Notes: generated by a model from the letters alone, not told the origin. Shown: positions 1 to 6,342, counted from the stretch's first letter. The stretch: 6,906 nt of DNA from Oscillibacter sp. (GCA_017380995.1 JAFOCY010000200.1:1-6906), one strand, 5' to 3'. Program-made: numbers and translations.

Positions 1-635
1 CCTTTGGCTACCACAAAGAGGATCAGGAACAAACCGATCAGATTCCAGGCACTTTCATAGAAGAATGTGGGATGGACCTCAATGGTCTGATACTCGCTGA
101 CAAAAAGCCGCATACGCCAGGGAAGTGTGGTCTCCGCGCCGAAGGCCTCGCGGTTCACAAAATTAGCCCAGCGGCCGATGATCTGCCCCAACAGCAGACC
201 AAGTACCGCCACATCTGTCAGCGCAGCCAGCTTGATCTTCTTCCAGCGGGTAAACAGGATGGCAACAACAACGCCCATAATGACGGTACCGTAAATGGCG
301 ATTCCTCCATCCCAGATAGCGATCATACTTCCCCAATCCATAGTCCCCTCTGCCGTGCGGTAAAGGTCCAGATTAAAGAGGACGTAATAAATGCGGGAAC
401 CAAGGATACAACAGGGCACTGCAATGAGCGCCATGTCCATCACATGGTCCTCCGTAAGTCCGTAATGCTTCGCCTGCTTCATGGCAAGAAACAATCCCGC
501 CAGCATGGCTATAGCCAGAATAATTCCGTACCAATAGATACCATGGCCTACATCAATGGCTACAGGGTCCAGCTTAAATTCCCAGTCCCCAAAAAGGCCC
601 GGAAAACTCACGGGCATATTTTTCATTGCTGTCAA
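1..635 (-). CDS. lgt: Prolipoprotein diacylglyceryl transferase, N-terminal part (cut by window edge)
   Basis: Lgt is an integral membrane enzyme that moves the diacylglyceryl group of phosphatidylglycerol onto the lipobox cysteine of prolipoproteins, the first step of lipoprotein maturation. About 208 residues from the ATG at 626 are visible and the C-terminus is missing off the left edge. Family marks, numbered from that ATG, are YWYGIILA (31-38), SRIYYVLFN (77-85), IWDGGIAIYG (104-113), the signature GRWANFVNREAFG (151-163) and HPTFFYESAW (185-194), with hydrophobic stretches between them. Two positions are unusual: Ala154 where Gly is usual in GRxGNF, and Tyr112 where E. coli has a functionally important His (I recall Tyr as common in Clostridia). 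The start is ambiguous. An in-frame TTG at 635 sits 7 bases after AGGAAG, while the ATG at 626 lies 16 bases away, so I chose TTG. It follows the M16 pair by 73 bases and is probably cotranscribed with it. Confidence 0.93.
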   Translation of the reverse strand, partial: MTAMKNMPVSFPGLFGDWEFKLDPVAIDVGHGIYWYGIILAIAMLAGLFLAMKQAKHYGLTEDHVMDMALIAVPCCILGSRIYYVLFNLDLYRTAEGTMDWGSMIAIWDGGIAIYGTVIMGVVVAILFTRWKKIKLAALTDVAVLGLLLGQIIGRWANFVNREAFGAETTLPWRMRLFVSEYQTIEVHPTFFYESAWNLIGLFLILFVVAK

Positions 636-668
636 AGTGATACTTCCTTTCAAAGGGATTTTCTATTC

Positions 669-684
669 CGTTTGCAGTCAAACG
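669..684 (-). repeat. Small perfect hairpin between the ymfH-like gene and lgt
   Basis: CGTTTG and CAAACG form a 6-bp perfect stem around a 4-base loop. It lies 24 bases after the M16 stop codon and upstream of the lgt start. No U-rich run follows it on the leftward strand, so it is not a convincing terminator. It may be an RNA processing or stability element, or chance. Confidence 0.35.
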
Positions 685-708
685 TGAATTTAAGATGATA
701 AGGGATAC

Positions 709-1977
709 TTACTCCTTGGGAAGTATCTCGCTGAAAACAGAGCGCTCCGGAATAATATTGTCCCGGAGAAAATCAGAAATGTCCTGCTTGGTGATATCGT
801 CAAAGACCTGTGGAAACCGGAATGGATCATAGCCGTGGAAATATCCCTCCGTGAGAGACACCGCCACATTCTCAAAAGAATTCAATCCCCGGAGGTTACT
901 TCCAAAGGCAGCACGTTTCACCCGCTGGTAGAAGTCCTCGTCAATACCTTCTTCCACCAGGCGCCGGGCTTCCTGGCAGATCTCCCGGACCACCCGGCGG
1001 CTGTCCTTACTGTCACCGCCGGCATAGAGATATGCCACTCCCGGCATCATCTCGAAGGAACCGCCAAAGCTGGTGTTAATCAGTCCCTCATCATAGAGCC
1101 GCAGATACAAAGGACTGGAATCTCCCAGCAAAATATCGCAGGCAATATCTCCGATGGCAGCCATGCGCAAATACTCCTCACCATTCTTCGCCGGACGGCA
1201 TTTGAAGCCAGTAAGGAACTGAGGGCTGGAAACTTCCATCTGAATGGAGGATTCCTTCTCGCAGATCTCCATAGGCTCCTCTCCGTAATCCCTGGGAATG
1301 GTGGGTCCGCCCTCTTTGGGGAGGATATCGCGGGCAAGATCCACGATATGGCCAGGCTCCACATCGCCCACTACCACCAAAATCATGTTGGAGGGGGTGT
1401 AAAACGCCTTGTGACACTGGTAGAGCGTCTCGGCGGTGATGTGAGAGATACTCTCCACTGTACCGGCAATGGAAGTACGCACGGGGCTTTTGGAATAAAG
1501 GCACTTCATCATCCGGGTGTAAATCTGCCAGTCGGGGTTATCCTCGATCATGCGGATCTCCTGGGCGATGATCCCCTGTTCCTTGGCAACGCTCTCCTCT
1601 GTAAAATAAGGAATAGAGACAAACGAGAGCAAGATCTTGAGGTTTTCTTCAAAATGTTCGGTAGAATCGAAATAATATCCGGTCATAGCGTTGGCGGTAA
1701 AGGCATTGGGCTCGGCTCCGTTGGTGGCCAGATCCTGAAGGGCGTTGCCCTCCTCTGTGTCGAACATCTTATGCTCCAGATAATGGGCAATGCCGGCAGG
1801 GGTATCTAGCCACTGTCCCTCCAAACAAAAGCGGGTATCCATGCCACCGTAGCGGGTGGCGAAAAAGGCATATTTCTTGGCAAAGCCGCTTCTGGGCACA
1901 ACGCAGATCTCAAGTCCGTTGGGCAGAGTCTCCCGGTACACAGATTCTCCAATGCGCTGATAGAATAGCTGCTTCAT
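709..1977 (-). CDS. ymfH: M16 family zinc peptidase, catalytic subunit (YmfH/YfmH-like)
   Basis: This 422-residue protein has the size of bacterial M16B peptidases. The inverted zinc motif HYLEH is intact at 65-69 (His65, Glu68, His69). The downstream acidic ligand is in EQGIIAQE (133-140), with Glu133 and Glu140 spaced 7 apart as in pitrilysin-type enzymes. The C-terminal M16 domain begins near residue 185 (YTPSNMILVVVGDVEP). No signal peptide is visible, so it is presumably cytoplasmic. Its ATG overlaps the stop of the upstream M16 gene by 4 bases (ATGA, 1974-1977), and a full AAGGAGG site lies about 7-8 bases upstream of the ATG, which fixes the start. The overlap indicates translational coupling and a 1:1 partner. 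Related pairs in Bacillus are YmfF/YmfH, and database names connect some of these proteins with EF-P modification. The substrate here is unknown, and no EF-P or RiPP gene is in the window. Confidence 0.92.
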   Translation of the reverse strand: MKQLFYQRIGESVYRETLPNGLEICVVPRSGFAKKYAFFATRYGGMDTRFCLEGQWLDTPAGIAHYLEHKMFDTEEGNALQDLATNGAEPNAFTANAMTGYYFDSTEHFEENLKILLSFVSIPYFTEESVAKEQGIIAQEIRMIEDNPDWQIYTRMMKCLYSKSPVRTSIAGTVESISHITAETLYQCHKAFYTPSNMILVVVGDVEPGHIVDLARDILPKEGGPTIPRDYGEEPMEICEKESSIQMEVSSPQFLTGFKCRPAKNGEEYLRMAAIGDIACDILLGDSSPLYLRLYDEGLINTSFGGSFEMMPGVAYLYAGGDSKDSRRVVREICQEARRLVEEGIDEDFYQRVKRAAFGSNLRGLNSFENVAVSLTEGYFHGYDPFRFPQVFDDITKQDISDFLRDNIIPERSVFSEILPKE

Positions 1978-3242
1978 TCCGCCCCCTCCTTGCCTTTCAA
2001 AAAGTAGACCGTATCCAATTTCACCGTTTCCATGGCCTCATAGATACGCTGGGGCTTCAAAGTCCGCACTTCTTCTGCAAGAGACTCCGGCGTCTCATCG
2101 AGGCCGATGGCCGCCTGCCCCAGATAGAAGTTTTCAAGCTTTCCCTGGGAATCCCCCATGGACATATAGGCGTTGAGCAGCGTGGATCGGGCCCCCTGGA
2201 GCTCCCAGTCTTCCAGCTTCCCCTGCTGCACAGCACAAAGCTGCGCCATGATCTCATCATAAGCGCGCTGATAATTTTCAAATTCAATACCGGAAGAAAC
2301 GGTAATCAGACCTTTCTGCCGGTGGTAAATGGAAGATGCGTAATAGCAAAGAGACAGCTTTTCCCGCACATTCAAAAAGAGCTTGGAATTGCTGCTGCCG
2401 CCAAAGAGCGTATTGCCCATGAGGAGGGCTGTATGATCGGTGCTGGTGCAGGAAAAGCCCATCCCCAGCTTCCCCTGGGTCACGTCCATGGCATCTTCCA
2501 CATAATGGACTTCCTGGCGTCCCACATGGGGCTTGACGGCGGCACCTTCCCGGATGACTTTCCGGGGAAGGCCGGCAAACGCAGACTGCAAGGCGCTCTC
2601 CACGCGCTTGAGGTCCGCACTGCCACTATAGAACAGTTCCAGCCGGGATGTAGAAATGAGATCCCGGTACTGGTTATAGAGTTTTTTCGGCTGGAGCTTT
2701 TCTGCCATGCCTTCACTGCCCAAACGGGAGATGGCGTAAGGCTCCCCGGCGCAAAGCTCCTGCACAAGGCGGCGGTCCGCATAGTCCCGCTTATCGTTGA
2801 TCAGGCTGCGGATAGCATCCAGCAGATTGTTTTTCTCACTTTCAAAATAACCGGGAACGAAGCGTCCCCGCTCTGTAGCCGGGTCACAGATCAGCTCGCC
2901 CAGCAGGGCAGCCACCGGCTCCAGCAGTTTTTCTCCACCGGGAGCGAAGCTATCGTCGATCAGGCTTGCAACAAAGCCAATGCACTGATTCTCGCCTTTT
3001 TTGCGCACAGTATAGTCGATACTGGCGCCATAGAGTCTGTCCAGGTGGGCAGCCATGCTTCCCATATCCGGGAAGGTAACCGTTCCACGGCGAAGAACGG
3101 CGCACAGCAACGCATTGGCCGAGGCAGTCTCTTTCCGCAGGGGAACGACAAACTGGGCAGAGAGCAGGCTGGTCTTAAATTTGCGGGCCCGCAGATAGGT
3201 GAGGTTCACGCCCTCTGCAAGCTGTTTGCGAATGACTTCCAT
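1974..3242 (-). CDS. ymfF: M16 family peptidase-like protein lacking the zinc motif (YmfF/YfmF-like)
   Basis: This 422-residue M16-fold protein has no HxxEH. The region where the motif should be (about 58-72, PDMGSMAAHLDRLYGA) has no such pattern, so it cannot bind zinc in the usual way. The second M16 domain is recognisable from about 195 (SRLELFYSGSADLKRVE). It contains FGGSSNSKLFLNVREKLSLCYYAS (280-303), which carries the conserved Arg293 and Tyr300/301 that M16 enzymes use for substrate binding. It therefore looks like the non-catalytic half of a heterodimer whose zinc half is the overlapping downstream gene; this is inferred from family knowledge. The ATG at 3242 is preceded by AAAGGAGC at about 7 bases. 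It lies 92 bases after the M19 dipeptidase gene, across a strong hairpin. Lysine and glutamate codons are mixed, unlike in the dipeptidase. Confidence 0.9.
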   Translation of the reverse strand: MEVIRKQLAEGVNLTYLRARKFKTSLLSAQFVVPLRKETASANALLCAVLRRGTVTFPDMGSMAAHLDRLYGASIDYTVRKKGENQCIGFVASLIDDSFAPGGEKLLEPVAALLGELICDPATERGRFVPGYFESEKNNLLDAIRSLINDKRDYADRRLVQELCAGEPYAISRLGSEGMAEKLQPKKLYNQYRDLISTSRLELFYSGSADLKRVESALQSAFAGLPRKVIREGAAVKPHVGRQEVHYVEDAMDVTQGKLGMGFSCTSTDHTALLMGNTLFGGSSNSKLFLNVREKLSLCYYASSIYHRQKGLITVSSGIEFENYQRAYDEIMAQLCAVQQGKLEDWELQGARSTLLNAYMSMGDSQGKLENFYLGQAAIGLDETPESLAEEVRTLKPQRIYEAMETVKLDTVYFLKGKEGAE

Positions 3243-3264
3243 GGCTTCAGCTCCTTTGGTAAAT

Positions 3265-3302
3265 GCAACGGGAGATATACCTATCAGTATACCTCCCGTT
3301 GC
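3265..3302 (-). terminator. 16-bp hairpin after the dipeptidase gene, weak intrinsic terminator or processing site
   Basis: Arms 3265-3280 and 3287-3302 pair over 16 positions around a 6-base loop (ctatca). The core is GCAACGGGAG against CTCCCGTTGC. The single DNA mismatch becomes a G·U pair in the leftward transcript, so the stem is continuous there but has an A·C mismatch in the rightward transcript. This strand asymmetry supports function in the leftward RNA. The downstream tail is only ATTTACC, without a proper U-run, so termination would be inefficient. A protein-binding dyad is an alternative. Confidence 0.55.
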
Positions 3303-3329
3303 TTAAATTAATATGAAAATGGTTTAAGC
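3301..3329 (-). repeat. Second small inverted repeat between the dipeptidase gene and the M16 pair
   Basis: GCTTAAA (3301-3307) and TTTAAGC (3323-3329) form a 7-bp perfect stem with a 15-base loop, just after the dipeptidase stop codon. It shares its two end bases (3301-3302) with the larger hairpin. Its AT-rich stem is weak; it could be chance or part of a 3'-end structure. Confidence 0.3.
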
Positions 3330-3334
3330 GGGGA

Positions 3335-4276
3335 TCACAGCAGGCGCAGCATATTCTCGTGGCCGATCATCTTGACCTCAGCCTCAGAGAAGCCGACCTT
3401 GCGCAGCTCGTCCACAAAAGCGGGCAGATGAGAAGCATCCTCCAGGCCCTCCAGCAGGTGAGGATCGCGGCCCAGGAACTCGCAGAAGTCGAAGCCGCAA
3501 ACCACGTGCTCAACGCCCATGACCTCAGCCATGTGAGCAGCGTGCTGAGCCAGGTAAGCACCGTTCTGCTTGGCAGGATCGGCAGAGATAAAGTTGTGGT
3601 AGCAGTTCAGGCCAACAACGCCGCCGGTCTCCTTGATGGCGCGCATCATGTCATCAGTCAGGTTACGGACATGGTTGCACATGGAGCGGCAGTTGGAGTG
3701 GGTAGCGATGACGGGCTTATTAGCCATCTTGATGATGTCCCAGAAGCCGCCGTCGTTCAGGTGGGAAACGTCAACGAGGATCTTACGGTCCTCCATGATG
3801 CGGATGGCTTCCTTGCCCAGGTCAGTGAGGCCCTCAGTCTGCTCACCGCCTCTGCAGCCGCAGGCCAGGTCGTTCTTCTCGTTCCAGGTCAGCATAGCCA
3901 TGCGGGCGCCGAAGTCAGCATAATAAGTATCGATCTTGCTCAGGTCCTTGCCGATAGCGGCCATGCCCTCAACAGTAACAAAGCCGTAGATCTTGCCCTC
4001 AGCCTTGGCCTTGCGGGCCTCCTCAGCGGTGCGGACGATGGCGAGCCAGTCAGCAGCCTGGGGAATATCGGCCTTAGCCTGCATGATCATGTTCTCGGTG
4101 AGGCCGGCGTAGGTATCGCCTTCCTTCTCAGGGTTGGACCAGATGGAGAAGCCAACGCCCTCGACCTGACCCTTCTGCAGACGATCCTTGTGGCAGCGAG
4201 TCAGAACATTCTCCTCACCCTCATTGCGGCGGCGGGCAACATCCCAGAAAATATCAGCGTGTACATCAAAAACCAT
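3335..4276 (-). CDS. M19 family membrane-dipeptidase-type metallopeptidase
   Basis: This 313-residue TIM-barrel metallopeptidase belongs to the renal dipeptidase (M19) family, whose members hydrolyse dipeptides, sometimes with D-residues, using two zinc ions. The ligand set is visible: HxD at the start (His6, Asp8), Glu103 in TVEGMAAIG, His172 in DVSHLND, His193 in IATHSNCR with the usual Arg197, and Asp263 in CGFDFCEF. Despite the family name there is no signal peptide or membrane segment; the barrel begins at once (MVFDVHAD), so a cytoplasmic enzyme is likely. The ATG at 4276 has GGAGG (4287-4291) ten bases upstream and a near-consensus promoter about 110 bases upstream. Codon use is extreme: all 18 lysines are AAG and nearly all glutamates GAG, whereas the M16 genes are mixed. 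It is probably highly expressed and used in peptide catabolism or wall-peptide recycling; the exact substrate cannot be read from sequence. Confidence 0.95.
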   Translation of the reverse strand: MVFDVHADIFWDVARRRNEGEENVLTRCHKDRLQKGQVEGVGFSIWSNPEKEGDTYAGLTENMIMQAKADIPQAADWLAIVRTAEEARKAKAEGKIYGFVTVEGMAAIGKDLSKIDTYYADFGARMAMLTWNEKNDLACGCRGGEQTEGLTDLGKEAIRIMEDRKILVDVSHLNDGGFWDIIKMANKPVIATHSNCRSMCNHVRNLTDDMMRAIKETGGVVGLNCYHNFISADPAKQNGAYLAQHAAHMAEVMGVEHVVCGFDFCEFLGRDPHLLEGLEDASHLPAFVDELRKVGFSEAEVKMIGHENMLRLL

Positions 4277-4388
4277 TACTCTTTTTCCTCCATAAATTCG
4301 ATTCTCAACATTTCAGCCCGCCCTTCTCACAGGCCAAAACCTTAAGCGCACACATTTTCGCCCACACTATGAGGCAGTATACGATATG

Positions 4389-4417
4389 ATTATATAGCAC
4401 GAATTTCCATTCTGCAA
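4389..4417 (-). promoter_or_regulatory. Sigma-A promoter for the dipeptidase gene
   Basis: On the minus strand a -35 box TTGCAG (4412-4417) and a perfect -10 box TATAAT (4389-4394) are separated by exactly 17 bases. Transcription would start near 4382, giving a leader of roughly 105 bases before the dipeptidase ATG. The near-consensus quality agrees with the gene's highly biased codon use. Confidence 0.8.
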
Positions 4418-4479
4418 GAGCAGCTCCGATTTTTGGCAGGAACACCGTATTTTGACCGGGAATTTTCAGCACTTTCACC

Positions 4480-4521
4480 AATTTCAAATTTCTCCTCTTT
4501 TTACAAAAAACTTTTGAAATT
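4480..4521. repeat. AT-rich inverted repeat upstream of the ylxM promoter
   Basis: AATTTCAAA (4480-4488) and TTTGAAATT (4513-4521) are 9-base perfect inverted copies with 24 bases between them, ending 4 bases before the -35 box. The space between contains T- and A-runs. It could be a regulator site or simply an AT-rich UP-element-like region; short AT palindromes also arise by chance. Confidence 0.35.
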
Positions 4522-4525
4522 TTCC

Positions 4526-4554
4526 TTGACTTTTTGAGTCGGATAAGGTAAACT
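4526..4554 (+). promoter_or_regulatory. Sigma-A promoter for the ylxM-ffh-rpsP-khpA operon
   Basis: TTGACT (4526-4531) and TAAACT (4549-4554) are separated by 17 bases, with an A/T-rich stretch immediately upstream. The expected start is near 4561, leaving about 60 bases of leader before the ylxM start. It is the only good promoter seen ahead of the operon, so the operon starts at ylxM here. Confidence 0.75.
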
Positions 4555-4563
4555 ATTTCGTGT

Positions 4564-4613
4564 TGTAAAGGTTCACAACTTTACAGAAAGGCGCAAAGCT
4601 TTACAGAAAGGAG
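4564..4613 (+). repeat. Direct repeat and alternative hairpins in the ylxM leader
   Basis: CTTTACAGAAAGG occurs twice (4579-4591 and 4599-4611), 20 bases apart. The second copy continues into the ylxM Shine-Dalgarno sequence, AAAGGAG. Upstream, TGTAAAG (4564-4570) is complementary to the CTTTACA at the head of either copy, so two mutually exclusive 7-bp hairpins are possible. The first has an 8-base loop and the second a 28-base loop ending beside the ribosome site. The repeats are plain in the sequence; a regulatory role is an inference. Confidence 0.6.
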
Positions 4614-4620
4614 CATTTCC

Positions 4621-4986
4621 GTGAAAAATCAGACCTATCGCATGACGATGCTCTTCGATTTTTATGGTGAGCTCCTGACCGAGCGGCAGAAGGAGTTCTT
4701 CGATCTCTATTATAATGAAGACCTCTCCCTTGCTGAGATCGCCGAAAACGCCGGCATTTCCCGCCAGGGTGTCCGGGACGTCATCGTCCGGGCTGAGGCC
4801 GCCATGCAGGAGATCGAGGACAAAACCGGTATTATCCGCCGTTTTGAATCCCAGCGTCCTCACCTGGACGCCATTGAGGCCGCTGCTGCAGAGGCTAAGA
4901 CCATCAATTACCGCCGCTATGACGACCCCCGGCTCACCGAGCTTGCGGACCTCATCTGCGCGGAAGTCTCTTCCCTGAAGGATTAA
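4621..4986 (+). CDS. ylxM: YlxM family signal recognition particle-associated HTH protein
   Basis: This small cytoplasmic protein of 121 residues is a little longer than the usual size of about 110. It resembles a sigma-factor region 4 helix-turn-helix. The family start is seen in RMTMLFDFYGELLTERQKEFFDLYY (7-31), followed by the HTH in LSLAEIAENAGISRQGVRDVIVRAE (35-59) and a helical tail. YlxM is encoded next to ffh in many Firmicutes and has been connected with SRP function; whether it acts on SRP RNA, DNA or both is not settled by sequence. I chose the GTG at 4621 because GGAG lies 7 bases upstream; the ATG at 4642 (Met8) would cut into the conserved N-terminal region. Three bases separate its stop from the ffh ATG, so the two are translated together. 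Confidence 0.92.
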   Translation: MKNQTYRMTMLFDFYGELLTERQKEFFDLYYNEDLSLAEIAENAGISRQGVRDVIVRAEAAMQEIEDKTGIIRRFESQRPHLDAIEAAAAEAKTINYRRYDDPRLTELADLICAEVSSLKD

Positions 4987-4989
4987 GCT

Positions 4990-6336
4990 ATGGCATTTGA
5001 AGGACTTTCCGAAAAACTGAATGCGACGTTCAAGCGTCTGCGCGGCAAAGGCCGCCTGACCGAGGCTGATGTCAAGGAGGCCATGCGCGAGGTTCGCCTT
5101 GCCCTTCTGGAAGCCGACGTCAGCTACAAAGTGGTCAAGGATTTTGTTAAAACTGTCACCGAGCGCTCCGTCGGCTCCGATGTACTGGATAGCCTGACCC
5201 CGGCCCAGCAGGTCATTAAGATCGTCAACGACGAGCTGACCAGCCTCATGGGCGGCTCCACTTCCAAGCTGGCAATGGCCAACAACGGCCCCACCGTCAT
5301 CATGATGGTCGGCCTCCAGGGCGCCGGCAAGACTACTACCACCGCTAAGCTGGCAGGTCTCATGCGCCGCCAGTATACCAAGCGTCCCCTGCTGGCCGCC
5401 TGTGACGTATACCGTCCCGCTGCCATTGAGCAGCTGAAGGTGGTAGGCTCCCAGCTGGAGCTTCCTGTTTTCGAGCAGGGTCAGGGCGACCCCGTTAAGA
5501 TCGCTGAAAACGCCATCCGCCATGCCCGTGACTACGGCAACGACATGGTGTTCCTGGATACTGCCGGCCGTCTCCATGTGGATGAAACGTTGATGGACGA
5601 GCTCAAGCGGATGAAGGCCGCTGTCCGTCCCAACGAGATCCTGCTGGTGGTAGACGCCATGACCGGCCAGGACGCGGTCAATGCCGCCGCCGCTTTTGAC
5701 GAGGCCCTTGGCATCGATGGTGTGGTTCTCACCAAGCTGGACGGTGACGCCCGCGGCGGTGCTGCCCTCTCCATTCGTGCTTCCACCGGCAAGCCCATCA
5801 AATTCGTTGGTATGGGCGAAAAGCTGGACATGATCGAGCCCTTCCATCCTGACCGTATGGCTTCCCGTATCCTGGGTATGGGCGATATGCTCTCCTTCAT
5901 TGAGAAGGCCCAGGCCAACTACGACGAGAAGCAGGCCGCCAAGCTGGAAGAGAAGATGCGGAAAAACCGTCTCACTCTTCAGGATTACTACGAACAGATC
6001 CAGCAGCTGCGGGGTATGGGTGATCTCAGCCAGATCGCCGGCATGATGCCCGGCAACCTGGGCCGCCAGCTTCAGGGCGCTACCATTGACGAAAAGGCTC
6101 TGGCCCATACGGAGGCCATCATCCTCTCCATGACCCCCCAGGAGCGGGATAATCCCCAGATCCTCAACGCCAGCCGAAAAAAACGTATTGCAGCAGGCTG
6201 CGGCTTGCAGGTCAGCGATGTGAACCGTCTTTTGAAGCAATTTGAAATGCTCCAGCAGCTCACCAAGCAGGCCACCAAGGGCGGTTTCGGCGGCAGAATG
6301 ATGCACGGCCTTGGCCGCCGCAAGAAGAAAAAGTAA
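4990..6336 (+). CDS. ffh: Signal recognition particle protein Ffh (SRP54 GTPase)
   Basis: Ffh binds the SRP RNA and signal sequences of nascent membrane and secreted proteins and delivers ribosomes to FtsY at the membrane. At 448 residues it is full length. The N domain helices span about 1-90. The G domain has the P-loop GLQGAGKT (108-115), DVYRPAA (139-145), DTAGR (190-194), TKLDGDARGGAALS (248-261) and GMGEKLDMIEPF (274-285). The M domain follows from about 300, with the RNA-binding helix around SRKKRIAAGCG (395-405) and a basic tail RRKKKK. Two details differ from the textbook protein: Cys404 replaces the usual Ser in the RIAxGSG signature, and the helix after LLKQFE reads MLQQLTKQATK, poorer in methionine than most relatives. 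The ATG at 4990 has GAAGGA 7 bases upstream within the end of ylxM. It is cotranscribed with ylxM. Confidence 0.98.
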   Translation: MAFEGLSEKLNATFKRLRGKGRLTEADVKEAMREVRLALLEADVSYKVVKDFVKTVTERSVGSDVLDSLTPAQQVIKIVNDELTSLMGGSTSKLAMANNGPTVIMMVGLQGAGKTTTTAKLAGLMRRQYTKRPLLAACDVYRPAAIEQLKVVGSQLELPVFEQGQGDPVKIAENAIRHARDYGNDMVFLDTAGRLHVDETLMDELKRMKAAVRPNEILLVVDAMTGQDAVNAAAAFDEALGIDGVVLTKLDGDARGGAALSIRASTGKPIKFVGMGEKLDMIEPFHPDRMASRILGMGDMLSFIEKAQANYDEKQAAKLEEKMRKNRLTLQDYYEQIQQLRGMGDLSQIAGMMPGNLGRQLQGATIDEKALAHTEAIILSMTPQERDNPQILNASRKKRIAAGCGLQVSDVNRLLKQFEMLQQLTKQATKGGFGGRMMHGLGRRKKKK

Positions 6337-6342
6337 CTTGTA

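Larger units (their letters stand above)
4277..4620. promoter_or_regulatory. Divergent intergenic region between the dipeptidase gene and the ylxM-ffh operon
   Basis: This 344-base non-coding stretch is clearly more AT-rich than the genes on either side. It holds a leftward promoter and an untranslated leader of roughly 105 bases for the dipeptidase, and a rightward promoter with a leader of about 60 bases for ylxM. It also holds an AT-rich inverted repeat and a direct repeat, each listed separately. I see no convincing small gene: the only leftward open frame of note (4305-4487, 60 codons) has no good ribosome site and overlaps the promoter. Confidence 0.8.

Noticed and set aside
640..690. 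TTGACT on the minus strand upstream of lgt as a -35 box
   Set aside because: No -10-like hexamer occurs 16-18 bases downstream; the TTGACT belongs to the small hairpin instead.
72..698. Rightward 208-codon open frame opposite lgt
   Set aside because: The opposite strand encodes a clear Lgt; the rightward product looks random and has no ribosome site.
835..1809. Rightward 324-codon open frame opposite the M16 zinc peptidase
   Set aside because: Shadow of the antisense strand of a recognised gene with intact catalytic motifs.
3270..3310. Possible leftward promoter for the M16 pair with TATACT as -10
   Set aside because: The hexamer 17 bases upstream (ATATTA) is a poor -35 box and the element falls within the hairpin arm; not supportable as a separate promoter.
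2322..3311. Rightward 329-codon open frame opposite the motif-less M16 gene
   Set aside because: No recognisable domain; the opposite strand has the M16 fold, ribosome site and the 4-base overlap with its partner.
3359..4345. Rightward 328-codon open frame opposite the dipeptidase gene
   Set aside because: Composition-driven: the product is Ala/Leu/Val-rich and unlike any known family, whereas the opposite strand has a complete M19 ligand set.
4305..4487. Leftward 60-codon open frame upstream of the dipeptidase
   Set aside because: It overlaps the leftward promoter, has no good ribosome site and no recognisable features.
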